The translations under genes and the position numbers were made by a program. This document shows, in pieces, positions 37,698-46,553 of a DNA stretch of 64,000 nucleotides. The stretch's first letter is position 1; the number at the start of each line of letters is the position of its first letter. The stretch spans positions 3,162,001 to 3,226,000 of the forward strand of contig NZ_LR590470.1 of the NCBI RefSeq assembly GCF_901472535.1, given 5' to 3'. The notes under the pieces were generated by a model. That model was given only the letters and a program-made list of their open reading frames with translations. It was not told where the DNA came from and did no database searches. Origin of the DNA: Sphingobacterium daejeonense. GTDB taxonomy: Bacteria > Bacteroidota > Bacteroidia > Sphingobacteriales > Sphingobacteriaceae.

Positions 37698-40600
37698 TTA
37701 AAATTTAGGTTCCTCTGTCCCAGGTTCTGGGTTCGGAAGATCATCTTCTGACAGCACCATTTCATTCGGGTCATAGATTCTATCGGAAATCATGGAATCA
37801 TCAGTTTGCAAATAGAACATGGATTGCGTTTCTTGCGGTCCGATTTTACCCACTCCTTGTTCCTTCCGTCATATTTCAGTTCATTCCAGGTCTTCAGTAC
37901 CCTTCCATCATTGTTCTGTACGCTTTTGGGATTCAGGTTCCATTTTTTTAGCTGGGCAAATAGCTTGAGCTTTGAATTGAACCCAGTGGATGTTATGTTC
38001 TTGATGGATGCATCTGCCTTGTATTCTTCCAACGCATAATGGAGCGAAACAAAACAGTCCAACCTGTTGGATTCCGATGAGAAGAAAACCTCTGCCCATG
38101 TCAGGAACTGGAAGCCCATGTTGTGGGAAAGTGACCTGTCCATGATGTTGTCCATCGGTGCCTCGATCCATGTCGGCCAAGAAAGGTACAGCTGGCAGCA
38201 CTGTGCCATGAAGTTCAGGTCCCGGTTCCATTCTTCAGCTGTATATTCCGCTGACCAGAATTCCTTGCCGAACTCATCGATCGGCTGGCGGTTCTCCCGG
38301 AAAATGCCCGACTTGTCGACATGGTAGTAGTTCGACGCACCGAAGAACAGTATCCTCCTCATGGTTGATGATCCTAGGTCATCAGGTGAAAAGTTCGTCG
38401 TCATCCCGAACTTCGGGGAATCTTCCGGAAGCAGCGTTGTACGGGTCTTTCCCTTCGGATTGATCACCATGCCTCCGGTCAACAGAGAGAATATCCTCTC
38501 CATTGGAAATGTCCTGGAAGCATCATCGATATAGATCACGTCGGTATTGGTCGTTACCTGTTCGAAAACGTGGTTGTCCTCGAAAAGCTTGGCATTCTTA
38601 CCGTCCAGCTGGAGCATATTCTTGACTGCCCTCAGACCCTCAAAGAATATGGACTTCCCCGTGCCCCCGAATGAACCCTGTTCCTGCTGAGGGGACTCGT
38701 CCATTCCGAAAACGATCCACGGCCTGGATTTGGACTTGTACCTGTGCATCATGTATCCGAATGCATACATCTTGTTAATGAGGTGCACCGTCTGGTCATA
38801 CCTCTCCTCTTCGGTCAGGTTCTCCCCATGGACCGTAAACTGGTTCTTATCTTATATTCCTCCCTCTGCTCCACTGTGAGGTCCTCAAGGTTGTCTTCCA
38901 GCTCCCTGCGCCAATAGATCCTTGATGTCTGCATCAGAAAACGGAAGAACATCGAACTGCTGTCCCTGACCTCCAGGTGGTACTTCTTTGTTTCGTCCTG
39001 CGTAACCAGGAACATCGGTTCCAATTTCCTCACCTTGTGCTTGAGTATCTTGGGTTCCCAGACCATCTTGTCGACCTTGCTGTTGGGGATCTCCTCGATG
39101 CCCCCTGAGGTGATCTTCCAGGTTATGTTCTGGAAGAAGACAAACTGCGTCCATGGGTCATGGTCCCTGAAATCAGGGTCAACCATCGGAAGGGACTCAA
39201 ACGATTTCTCGGAAAGTACCGTAGATTTGTGGATCACGTTCAGGAGATCCTCATCCAGGAACCTCGACCTGAGGAAGGATATCAGGAAAGACTTAATGTC
39301 CTCTGGTTTTACCTGACGAACCAAGTTCCCGTCTATCTGCACGTATTCGATTGTCTCTTCGTTCACCTTCCTCCTGCCAAATCCGGATTTCACCAGGAAG
39401 TTCAGGATGCGCTCCACCGATATCTGGTACTGGCTGACGAATTCGTTGTTCTTTACCTTCCTGTCGCCCTTGCGGTCATATGCCGGAGTCTCGTCCCAGA
39501 ACCTGTACATCTTGGCCACCTTGACCAGGTTCCTGGAGGTCTGCTGCCCGATAATATTTCATGTAGTCCCTGAAATCCTTGCACGGTCTCCCGTACTGGT
39601 CCCTGCGGGTCTTCAGTTCTTCTGGAAGTTCGATAGTCCGAATGTCCAGGTACTGTATGGACATCGGGTTTAGGCACATCCTGTGGTTCTGGATCTGTCC
39701 GGTATAGTCCATGTCCGGGCACGTCATGACTGACTTTGCCCGCTGGAACAGCTGGAACACCTGATCCTTGGTCAGCTTGAAATGCTCGGACGAAGGATAC
39801 ACTACGTGATATCCCAGGGCACGGAAGTTGAGCGCATCGGATCCACCAGTACAGTAGATAACTTCCTCCAGCTTTTCTTTGGGCTTTTTCTCGGAACCTT
39901 CGTCTCCGTCCCCATCCTGCTGTTTTATGAACTCTTCATATGCCCTCTTGAACTGATCATAACCATGGAGGAACTGCGGATCGAACTTTCCATGATAGAA
40001 GAATCGCCTGCCCTTGTCCTTGGATTTCGGTTGGTAGATCTTGGAAAAGCGATGCCCATCCTTCACTTCCTCCTCGATCCTGAATATGGGATAGAACTCA
40101 GTGGACCTGAAAGTGATCGCCTTCCTGTTCTTGATTATGGTATAGCTGTCAAGTGCGTGCCAATGCTGCTCCTTCAGTATCGATGCAAAATGGTCCATCA
40201 CCGCCTTTTCCCACTCTTCCTTCTCCCTGTTCCTGTATAGATGCTCTACGTATGCCCAAACCTTTTCGGAAAAGATGATCTTGAGATGGCTTTCTGAGAA
40301 TGATTCGGCATGATCGAAATACCATTCTCCATCAGCTTGATCGGGACCAGCATCTACAGTAGAAACTTCAGCTTCATACATTGACTTTATTTCTTCAGAT
40401 GATCCTATACCATGTCTCTCTGCCAAGATCCTGATGGCATCACCGTACTCGCAATTCTCCCTTTTTTGGGTGTATGTGATAGCATTGAGCCACTTTCCGT
40501 CATCCCCGAAATCATTGACGATATAATTGCCATCGGAAAGTTTCTTGATCTTGGAGGATGCCGTTGACTCAGACCTACCGGGATCGATGAAGTGCTTGTT

Positions 40601-40706
40601 GGTACGGAGATATTCGTCAATGTCGGTTAATATAGTGCCTGAAAACATCAAGTCCTCCGTTTGTCCTGAGCAGGATATCTTCCTTTGTGATCTTATACTG
40701 CTTCAT
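37698..40706 (-). CDS. Primase-helicase (TOPRIM plus SF3-type helicase), four frameshifts
   Basis: About 1000 residues after repair; replicates phage DNA. Start at 40706 (MKQYKITKEDILLRTNGGLD). TOPRIM primase part: VIYCTGGSDALNFRALGY and SVMTCPDMDYTG. Helicase part: Walker A GSFGGTGKSIFF and Walker B TDVIYIDDAS, resembling SF3/D5 helicases. Breaks: near 40640 (VFRHYI to DIDEYLR), near 39555 (extra C; KYYGQQTSRNLVKVAKMYRF), near 38845 (to KNQFTVHGENLTEEERYDQT), near 37830 (lost G; ETQSMFYLQTDDSMISDRIY). Ends EEPKF at 37698. Markedly GC-richer than late and accessory genes. Confidence 0.75.
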
Positions 40707-40866
40707 TATCCCTTCTTGTTCTTGTAAGATTAGCGTATGCGATCATCAAAAGGAGGTTTCCCAAGAGCGACAATAGGAAGAGTATAAAAAATATGATGAT
40801 CAATAATTCCCTTCTTGCAAGTTCGGCATCTAGGCCGGTGAGGAACTGTGATGTTTCTGTATACAT
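40693..40866 (-). CDS. Small single-pass membrane protein
   Basis: 57 residues from Met 40866 (MYTETSQFLTGLDAELARRE), then one strong membrane helix (LLIIIFFILFLLSLLGNLLL) and a basic tail. Overlaps the primase start by 14 bases. It may tether replication or act as an exclusion or lysis-control peptide; unknown. Confidence 0.5.
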   Translation of the reverse strand: MYTETSQFLTGLDAELARRELLIIIFFILFLLSLLGNLLLMIAYANLTRTRRDNEAV

Positions 40867-40961
40867 GTTTTTGGATAATAATTGAGTTAAAGAATCCCGC
40901 CCAACCAGAGGAGCGGGAGATATAGGGCCATCTTTCTGGTTGCCCATAACCTTGACACTGG

Positions 40962-41390
40962 CTAGTTTTTTAGGCTCTGCTCGTACAGGTCCGTACAATA
41001 TTTGATTATTGGTACGATATGGTTGTCAAAGTGTGTCTTGGCAGTTGAGGGCTTTACCGGCATCAGCTCGGCAAAACTGGCCCTTGAATTTGCGATCTGC
41101 TTGGCAAACCTGTTCACGCTTCCCTCGGAATAGCTGTCCAGGATAAAACGGAGATGGTTCAGGGCCCTCTGCCTGGAAACTGTCATCCTGTTACCTGTCG
41201 CATAGGCATATATCCTCATCTTGACGAATGTGCGGATTTCATTTGAAAGGAATTTCAGCAATCTTATCCTCAGCAGAGAGGACGCCTGGTCGTATCCATG
41301 AACGGGTATGCTCTCGTTCTTTAGTTTTGAAAAGCTCGGATACTGAAGCTCTAAAGTCCTTGTCTCTAGGTTTATCTTTGATGTGATCAT
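40962..41390 (-). CDS. Hypothetical early phage protein
   Basis: 142 residues, helical and basic (RQRALNHLRFILDSYSEGSV...). Lies between the regulator and the membrane protein genes in the early operon. No domain recognised. Confidence 0.5.
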   Translation of the reverse strand: MITSKINLETRTLELQYPSFSKLKNESIPVHGYDQASSLLRIRLLKFLSNEIRTFVKMRIYAYATGNRMTVSRQRALNHLRFILDSYSEGSVNRFAKQIANSRASFAELMPVKPSTAKTHFDNHIVPIIKYCTDLYEQSLKN

Positions 41391-41400
41391 GGCCTTTTAT

Positions 41401-41982
41401 TTATGATTCAACTATATTTCTCTTTACTGCCCAAGGGACGATTCCGAGCTTCGATGTCACTCCGAGCTTCCTCTGGATGTTCTTGTTGTGGGTAGCGACC
41501 GTTTCCTCCGAGATGTTCAGTTCCTCCGCGATCTCACGGTTATGCTTGCCAGAAGCAATTTTCTTGATGATCTTGATCTCCTGTTTGGTAAGGTGTTCTT
41601 CACCGACCTTGATGGAAGAGCAGAGCTTTCCCTCGAAGGAACAATTGCCCCTGCGGCCGCACTCAAAGTATTCCACATGGATGATTTCACCATCATTCGT
41701 GATATCCGGATGGCCGTCAAAACCACCGAACCTGCAGACTATGTACTGTCTCATCATCTCCTCTGAGTCGGTGATGTCCCATGCGACCAGCGCGTTCATT
41801 GCTTCGGGGTTCTGGAGCATGTCCTCCTCGATCCTGTCCAGGATCCATTGGGGAAATTCGCCCCACCTATAGGTATTGCCGCTATGCAAGCACTTGATAT
41901 CGTTCTCGTTCACGTAGAACTCGACACCGTTGTCCTCGATGCCCGGGGGAAGTGACTGCTTTATTTTTGATAGGTTCATCAT
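41401..41982 (-). CDS. LuxR-type HTH transcription regulator of the phage early operon
   Basis: About 193 residues from Met 41982. C-terminal LuxR/GerE-type HTH: LTKQEIKIIKKIASGKHNRE, then IAEELNISEETVATHNKNIQ. The N-terminal domain holds a compact Cys cluster (FECGRRGNCSFEGKLC), possibly a metal or redox sensor. Second gene of the early operon, so it probably controls phage gene expression; direct targets not known. Confidence 0.75.
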   Translation of the reverse strand: MMNLSKIKQSLPPGIEDNGVEFYVNENDIKCLHSGNTYRWGEFPQWILDRIEEDMLQNPEAMNALVAWDITDSEEMMRQYIVCRFGGFDGHPDITNDGEIIHVEYFECGRRGNCSFEGKLCSSIKVGEEHLTKQEIKIIKKIASGKHNREIAEELNISEETVATHNKNIQRKLGVTSKLGIVPWAVKRNIVES

Positions 41983-42059
41983 GGTAAAAAATGGCACTTA
42001 TCTGGTATATACTAATCCGATTATTTGACCTTACTTTGTTCCGTTGGATAACGGATGGG

Positions 42060-42307
42060 CTATCGAGCCTCGAACTCTGCGTTGGAGAGCGTCTTCAGGA
42101 GTTCGCGTGCCTTGGTGATGATCCTGGCATCGTAACGGTCCTTGATGGTGTGCAGCTCCTTATGGACGGTCACCCTGTCGATGACATGGCCCTCTGTTTT
42201 CAGGGCCTCGGATACGATCCGGGGAATGCCGTCGGGGCATGCTTACGGATGAACTGGAGCTCGTTGCCGCTGACTTCGATCATGGTCGGGGAAAGTATCG
42301 TATTCAT
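42060..42307 (-). CDS. First early phage gene, small protein (one frameshift)
   Basis: Not readable as one ORF. From ATG 42307: MNTILSPTMIEVSGNELQFI, then RKHAP, then a one-base shift near 42237-42242 (run of four C) and DGIPRIVSEALKTEGHVIDR, VTVHKELHTIKDRYDARIIT and on to a TAG at 42060. About 82 residues. It is the first gene right of the operator region, read leftward, so it is probably the first product made on induction. Charged helical C-terminus; function unknown. Confidence 0.5.
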
Positions 42308-42408
42308 TTGTTATCCTTTTTTGTTATTATTGTTTGTTACTGTGTTTTGTTACTGCAAATATATACTCGTTTTGCGTACAATTCAAAATATTTATACGCA
42401 ATTTGTTT
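42308..42408. promoter_or_regulatory. Divergent lysogeny-switch operator/promoter region
   Basis: 101 bases between the early operon (minus) and the repressor gene (plus). It contains a perfect 7-bp inverted repeat TTGCGTA (42372-42378) and TACGCAA (42395-42401), spaced 16 bases, and two direct copies of TTTGTTACTG just to the left. These are good candidates for repressor binding sites controlling both directions. Exact promoters were not resolved. Confidence 0.6.
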
Positions 42409-42777
42409 ATGGAAATCGATAAGGAATTGATTCTCAATGAAATAAAAAATCATTTAGGGATTAAAAAAGATGCTGAATTCGCAAGGTTTTTAGGTATTAA
42501 GCCCCAAACCTTAAGTTCTTGGTATTCAAGAAATACTTTTGACATAGAACTTTTATATGCAAAATGCGAATTTTTAAATGCTGAATGGCTTTTGACTGGA
42601 AAAGGGAATATGGTTAAAAGTTACAACGAGGAACCTAATATTTTATCATTAAATAGTGATTTCCCAAAAGATTGTGAAGAATTAAAAAATAAGTATATCA
42701 AATTATTGGAAGAATATAACCAGCTCCTTAAGACCAAATTAAATGGAGGTTCTTCAACTGATAAAAGTGTTAGCTAA
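42409..42777 (+). CDS. CI-like phage repressor
   Basis: 122 residues from ATG 42409. The N-terminal HTH is of the Phage_CI_repr type: KKDAEFARFLGIKPQTLSSW, followed by NTFDIELLYAKCEFLNAEWL and LTGKGNMVK. C-terminal coiled coil for oligomerisation (CEELKNKYIKLLEEYNQLL). No peptidase domain, so release probably needs another signal. Divergent to the early operon, fitting the lysogeny repressor. Confidence 0.8.
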   Translation: MEIDKELILNEIKNHLGIKKDAEFARFLGIKPQTLSSWYSRNTFDIELLYAKCEFLNAEWLLTGKGNMVKSYNEEPNILSLNSDFPKDCEELKNKYIKLLEEYNQLLKTKLNGGSSTDKSVS

Positions 42778-42852
42778 GTCAAGTTTTTTTGTCATTTGGA
42801 GGAATTGGGAGAGTGAAGCAAATAATCTAGAATAACTAAAAAACCAAAACCA

Positions 42853-43389
42853 ATGAAAAAATTAATCCTATTAATTTCTATGCTTGGAATTTCGACTTTC
42901 AAGGCATATTCCCAAGATGTACTTAACCCTCCTTTAATTGACGGTGTAGTAACCTATACTGAGACCATTTCAACTGATTTAAATAAGAGTCAAATATAAG
43001 GCAATTTAAAAGCTTGGATTGCAAGTAACTTTTCATCCGACAATATGGATATTGAGTTGGATGATTTCGAGAATGGGAAAGTAATTATAAAAACAGAAAT
43101 AACTAAGAGTTTTGAAAGTTTGACAATGATTAGATCTTCGGATTTAAAGTATTTTCTTCAAGTAGATATTAAAGATCAAAAGTATCGATATATATTAAAA
43201 CTTATTGATCATTATCACAAGCAAACTGCTCAAACAGTTCCGGAGTTAATTGAAATTGCAAATGGCCGAAAAAAGACGATAACTAATACCAGGTCTTATG
43301 CTAAAAAACAAGTTCAATTAATAAGCGATTCTTCGAACGAGATTCTTGAATCCCTTAAAAAAGGGGTTCAGTTTATTGACGATTTTTAA
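42853..43389 (+). pseudogene. DUF4468-like exported protein with in-frame stop
   Basis: 178 codons. Signal peptide MKKLILLISMLGISTFKAYS, then a DUF4468-like domain (IDGVVTYTETISTDLNKSQI ... GNLKAWIASNF). The frame is interrupted by a single TAA at 42997-42999 exactly where the family usually has a Tyr (QI-Y-G), so one base change restores it. The remaining frame (DIELDDFENGKVIIKTEI..., ESLKKGVQFIDDF) is intact. Either a recent nonsense mutation or a base error. Confidence 0.6.
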
Positions 43390-43399
43390 ATATAAAAAC

Positions 43400-43591
43400 A
43401 TGGCAGCATTTAAAGTAAGAAATTTTGTAAAGCATAAATGGTTTGGAAAAGATATAATTATGCAGATAATTAATATTAGTATTTATCCTGGTAGAGAAGA
43501 TGCCCCAATTTATACATGTAGGTATTTTGCAAATGGAAAATTCCATTCAGACGATTTTTACGAGCATGAACTGAACATCTTAGAAGAGTAA
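43400..43591 (+). CDS. Hypothetical 63-residue protein
   Basis: Starts at ATG 43400 (MAAFKVRNFVKHKWFGKDII), ten bases after the DUF4468-like gene, in the same unit and before a terminator. The pattern YTCRYFANGKFHSDDF resembles short Bacteroidota proteins of unknown role. Confidence 0.5.
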   Translation: MAAFKVRNFVKHKWFGKDIIMQIINISIYPGREDAPIYTCRYFANGKFHSDDFYEHELNILEE

Positions 43592-43676
43592 ATCTGCTAA
43601 CATCACTGTTGACATTTTAATTAAAATATTGATAACTATGCATTTAGAATTTTCGGCCCTGGGTACAGAAAGAGAA

Positions 43677-43701
43677 GCTCATCGAAAGATGGGCTTTTTT
43701 T
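43677..43701 (+). terminator. Terminator after repressor-side unit
   Basis: GCTCATC / GATGGGC stem (one G-T pair) closed by a GAAA tetraloop and followed by seven T. Ends the plus-strand unit of repressor, DUF4468-like and small gene. Confidence 0.7.
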
Positions 43702-43730
43702 GTGTTGGGGATTTTGGAATGATAGTCTAG

Positions 43731-44273
43731 GTGTGTTTTCAGTGGCAAATTACCCTCCATTCAGAATTAGCAGATTATAATGTTAAAACTTCTGTTTTGG
43801 GACCGAATAACTCAGTGGGTCATGCATTTATTACATTAGAAAAAACTAATGGAACTCAAATTTCTAGATTGACATTTGGCTTTTATCCTAACGCTTAATT
43901 TAAAACACCTTTCAAAGGAGCTGTTCCTTCCTCCATAGGTAATGATGGTGAATCTATAACAAGAGTAAGTAACATTCAATATACTCAAAGTGTATCTCAA
44001 TCTTCATTTCAAAATGTTATTAATGCTGCAATAAATTTAAGTAAAATTGATTATGATTTAGATTATAATAATTGTACCCACTACGCTGTTAATGTATTTA
44101 ATAGCGGAATGGCTAATAACAATAAATTGACTCTTTTACCTAGCAATAATCCTTTTGCACTTTATGATAATCCCTCTAATCTTTTTTTAACTTTAGAAAA
44201 ATTAAAAACAAACGGAAAACCGAATATTACTATTGGTTCTAGTCTAGTTAAACAATTAAATAGCTGTAATTGA
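43731..44273 (+). pseudogene. Papain-like (NlpC/LRAT-type) cysteine peptidase domain remnant
   Basis: An open frame follows a TAG at 43728 without an own start: VLGPNNSVGHAFITLEKTNG..., one TAA at 43896-43898, then VSQSSFQNVINAAINLSK, DYDLDYNNCTHYAVNVFN and a normal stop at 44271. The GHAFI His and NNCTHYA Cys are arranged as in permuted papain-like peptidase domains that often end polymorphic toxins. The N-terminal part is missing and one nonsense codon interrupts. It may be a truncated toxin-tail gene at the phage border. Confidence 0.45.
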
Positions 44274-44274
44274 T

Positions 44275-44661
44275 ATGAAAAAGATTATTATAGTAATTAT
44301 TGTTATAATGTTAATAATTATAAATTCTCCAGGATTGAATAAAATGATATTATTCAAATTAGATAATGAAACTTTTCGATATTCAAATTCAGATGGATCC
44401 TATACTAATATCGAAACATTCGGATTTAAAGATGCAGTATTTACAGGTGAGTCATTTGAAATGTTTATTAGAGAAGAAAACCCCAAACCTGAAATGAGGA
44501 AATTGTATAGAATCTATAAGATAAACCCTTTTATTTTTTGGAGATGGAATTATTATTTAACCACGTCAATTAAATATCCTTATAAAGATTGGGAATCTAT
44601 TGAAAAGAATCCTCAATTTATCTCAAGAAATAAACCTTTAGGATATTTTCAAGAATTTTGA
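44275..44661 (+). CDS. Small membrane-anchored protein, immunity candidate
   Basis: 128 residues; N-terminal hydrophobic anchor (KKIIIVIIVIMLIIINSPG), then a soluble aromatic domain. Starts 2 bases after the peptidase-like remnant, so it was co-translated with it. The tight pairing suggests an immunity or chaperone protein for the upstream domain, which is inference from position. Confidence 0.45.
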   Translation: MKKIIIVIIVIMLIIINSPGLNKMILFKLDNETFRYSNSDGSYTNIETFGFKDAVFTGESFEMFIREENPKPEMRKLYRIYKINPFIFWRWNYYLTTSIKYPYKDWESIEKNPQFISRNKPLGYFQEF

Positions 44662-44691
44662 TATTAAGTTCTTATTTAATATAGTTGCAAA

Positions 44692-44722
44692 AAGAAGGTG
44701 TCTAAAAAGGCACCTTCTTTTC
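44692..44722. terminator. Convergent terminator before SusD
   Basis: AAGAAGGTG / CACCTTCTT 9-bp stem with flanking A and T runs, between the plus-strand small gene and the minus-strand susD gene. Works for both directions. Confidence 0.65.
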
Positions 44723-44760
44723 TCGAACAATGTTCTATTATTATTTAAATCATTTTGCTT

Positions 44761-46551
44761 CTAATATTCCGGATTTTGAATCAATAAATTGTTTTTGTTC
44801 ATTTCATCTCTTAGGATTGGAAGGAAATAAGCTTTATTGCTCCAAGCATATTTTTCGAAGTCTATATGTTTAACAATTGGCTTTGTTGCCGTTGTATGGT
44901 CAGAATTCATTGGATAAACAATATCAGCTACTTTAGTAGTAATATTATAAACCTCAGGACCTATTGCCCAACGACGTACATCGAAAATCCTATGCTCCTC
45001 AAAAGCTAACTCTACCCTTCTTTCATTTCTGTATTTTGCTTTTAATGCAGCTCCTGACTGTGTAATATCTGGCATACCCGCACGTTTACGGATCATATTC
45101 AAGTAAGTCCTTGCTTCTTGTTCCATTCCTAATTCAATACAAGCCTCAGCGTAGTTCAATAAAACTTCAGCATAACGGATAAATCTCCAAGTCACTGCCT
45201 GGCGTACGTATTGTGCATCAACATTAGGATCTATATATTTTCTCAAGTAATAACCTGTATAGGCTCCATTCCAGTCCTCAATAGTGCTTTTTCTGGTATC
45301 AACACCATATACTACTTCCATCTTGTTTGTAGAAGCATTCCATTTTTCCCATCGTCCGGTTTGGATTCTGTTCAGGGGGTCTAAACCTTTAGCATCATCT
45401 GGTCTGATTCTCCATTCCGCACCATTATATAAAATAGTAGAATAGAATCGTGGATCGCGATTAGCATAAGGATCAGCGGCAGCAACAGCATTAGACCATG
45501 AGAATGGAGTACCATCTTTCATTTCAAATGCGTCAACCAGATCGCCCAATGGTGCATTTGTTCCCCAGCCATGATAACCATTTGGAGAAGTATATAAACC
45601 TGCTCGCTGTCCCATTGGCGTAGTGAAGTATTTTATGAAAATATCTTCCTCTGTACTTTTGTTCAAGAATATTTCCGTCAAATTCTGAGGTATATTTTCA
45701 GACGCTGATGGGTTCCCCTTGTATAGAGAGTACACTCCTAGGTCGATAACTGCCTTAGCGGCATCTTTGGCTGCCGTCCATCTTGCTCTTCTATCTCCTG
45801 AGGTATAACGGATCAACTCCTGTTTTTCATAACCCGGGAAAATCGTTGTATTATATAAATCGCTAGCTGCATATAGTAAGACCCGTGCTTTTAATGCCAA
45901 TGCTGCTCCTTTAGTAGCACGGCCTTGATTAGCACCTGAATGTTTTTCAGGCAGCAATGCAGCAGCCTTATCCAACTCTGACACCATAAAATCTACACAT
46001 GCTGCGTATGTATCCCTTTCTTTTAAAAATTCATCTTCGAGGCCATATACTTCAGTGATTATAGGAACACCACCATATATGCTAACAAGGTTATGATATG
46101 TAAAAGCCCTTAGGAAATGAACTTCTCCCGACATTCTGTCTTTTGTGGATTTACCATCGACATTATCTTCAATGAATGGGACTTCGTCGACTTTAGAAAA
46201 GAATATATTACAAAATCTTATGGTTTTGTACATATCTGCCCAACTTCTATATCTGGAGACTGTCCAACCCATTAGGCCATCAGGCGTCATCAAACTTTTG
46301 TTGAAGTTGAGGGATGCAGCGTTCCCGCGATAATGACCTTCATCTACTAAGTTCGCCTTAAAACGGCCATCAGTTAGAGGCTCATCTAAGCGGAAATAAA
46401 TTTGGTTGATAAATGTTCCTACCAAGGCAGGGTCAGTCCAGACTGTATTGTCAGAAAATTCAGTTGCTGGATCAGTGTCTAGGAAATCCTGTTTACAGGA
46501 ACCTAATAGTGTTGAAACGAATATAGCGTATAATATAAATCTCTTTTTCAT
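44761..46551 (-). CDS. SusD/RagB family outer-membrane lipoprotein
   Basis: 596 residues, intact. Signal peptide with lipobox LLGSC then KQDFLDTDPATEFSD, the classical SusD start. Helical TPR-like region and GWTVSRYRSWADMYKTIRFC, EVLLNYAEACIELG. Binds nutrient glycans or other ligands on the cell surface and closes over the partner SusC channel. Lies 2 bases after the SusC gene. The substrate cannot be told from sequence. Confidence 0.92.
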   Translation of the reverse strand: MKKRFILYAIFVSTLLGSCKQDFLDTDPATEFSDNTVWTDPALVGTFINQIYFRLDEPLTDGRFKANLVDEGHYRGNAASLNFNKSLMTPDGLMGWTVSRYRSWADMYKTIRFCNIFFSKVDEVPFIEDNVDGKSTKDRMSGEVHFLRAFTYHNLVSIYGGVPIITEVYGLEDEFLKERDTYAACVDFMVSELDKAAALLPEKHSGANQGRATKGAALALKARVLLYAASDLYNTTIFPGYEKQELIRYTSGDRRARWTAAKDAAKAVIDLGVYSLYKGNPSASENIPQNLTEIFLNKSTEEDIFIKYFTTPMGQRAGLYTSPNGYHGWGTNAPLGDLVDAFEMKDGTPFSWSNAVAAADPYANRDPRFYSTILYNGAEWRIRPDDAKGLDPLNRIQTGRWEKWNASTNKMEVVYGVDTRKSTIEDWNGAYTGYYLRKYIDPNVDAQYVRQAVTWRFIRYAEVLLNYAEACIELGMEQEARTYLNMIRKRAGMPDITQSGAALKAKYRNERRVELAFEEHRIFDVRRWAIGPEVYNITTKVADIVYPMNSDHTTATKPIVKHIDFEKYAWSNKAYFLPILRDEMNKNNLLIQNPEY

Positions 46552-46553
46552 GA

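Noticed and set aside
37806..39722. Several 60-137-residue ORFs on both strands overlapping the primase-helicase
   Set aside because: The region is GC-rich, which makes long non-coding frames common; only the reconstructed minus-strand frame has family motifs.
42853..43389. TAA in the DUF4468-like gene as recoded stop codon
   Set aside because: No other sign of recoding: neighbouring genes use TAA as the normal end and the site is a single change from a Tyr codon.
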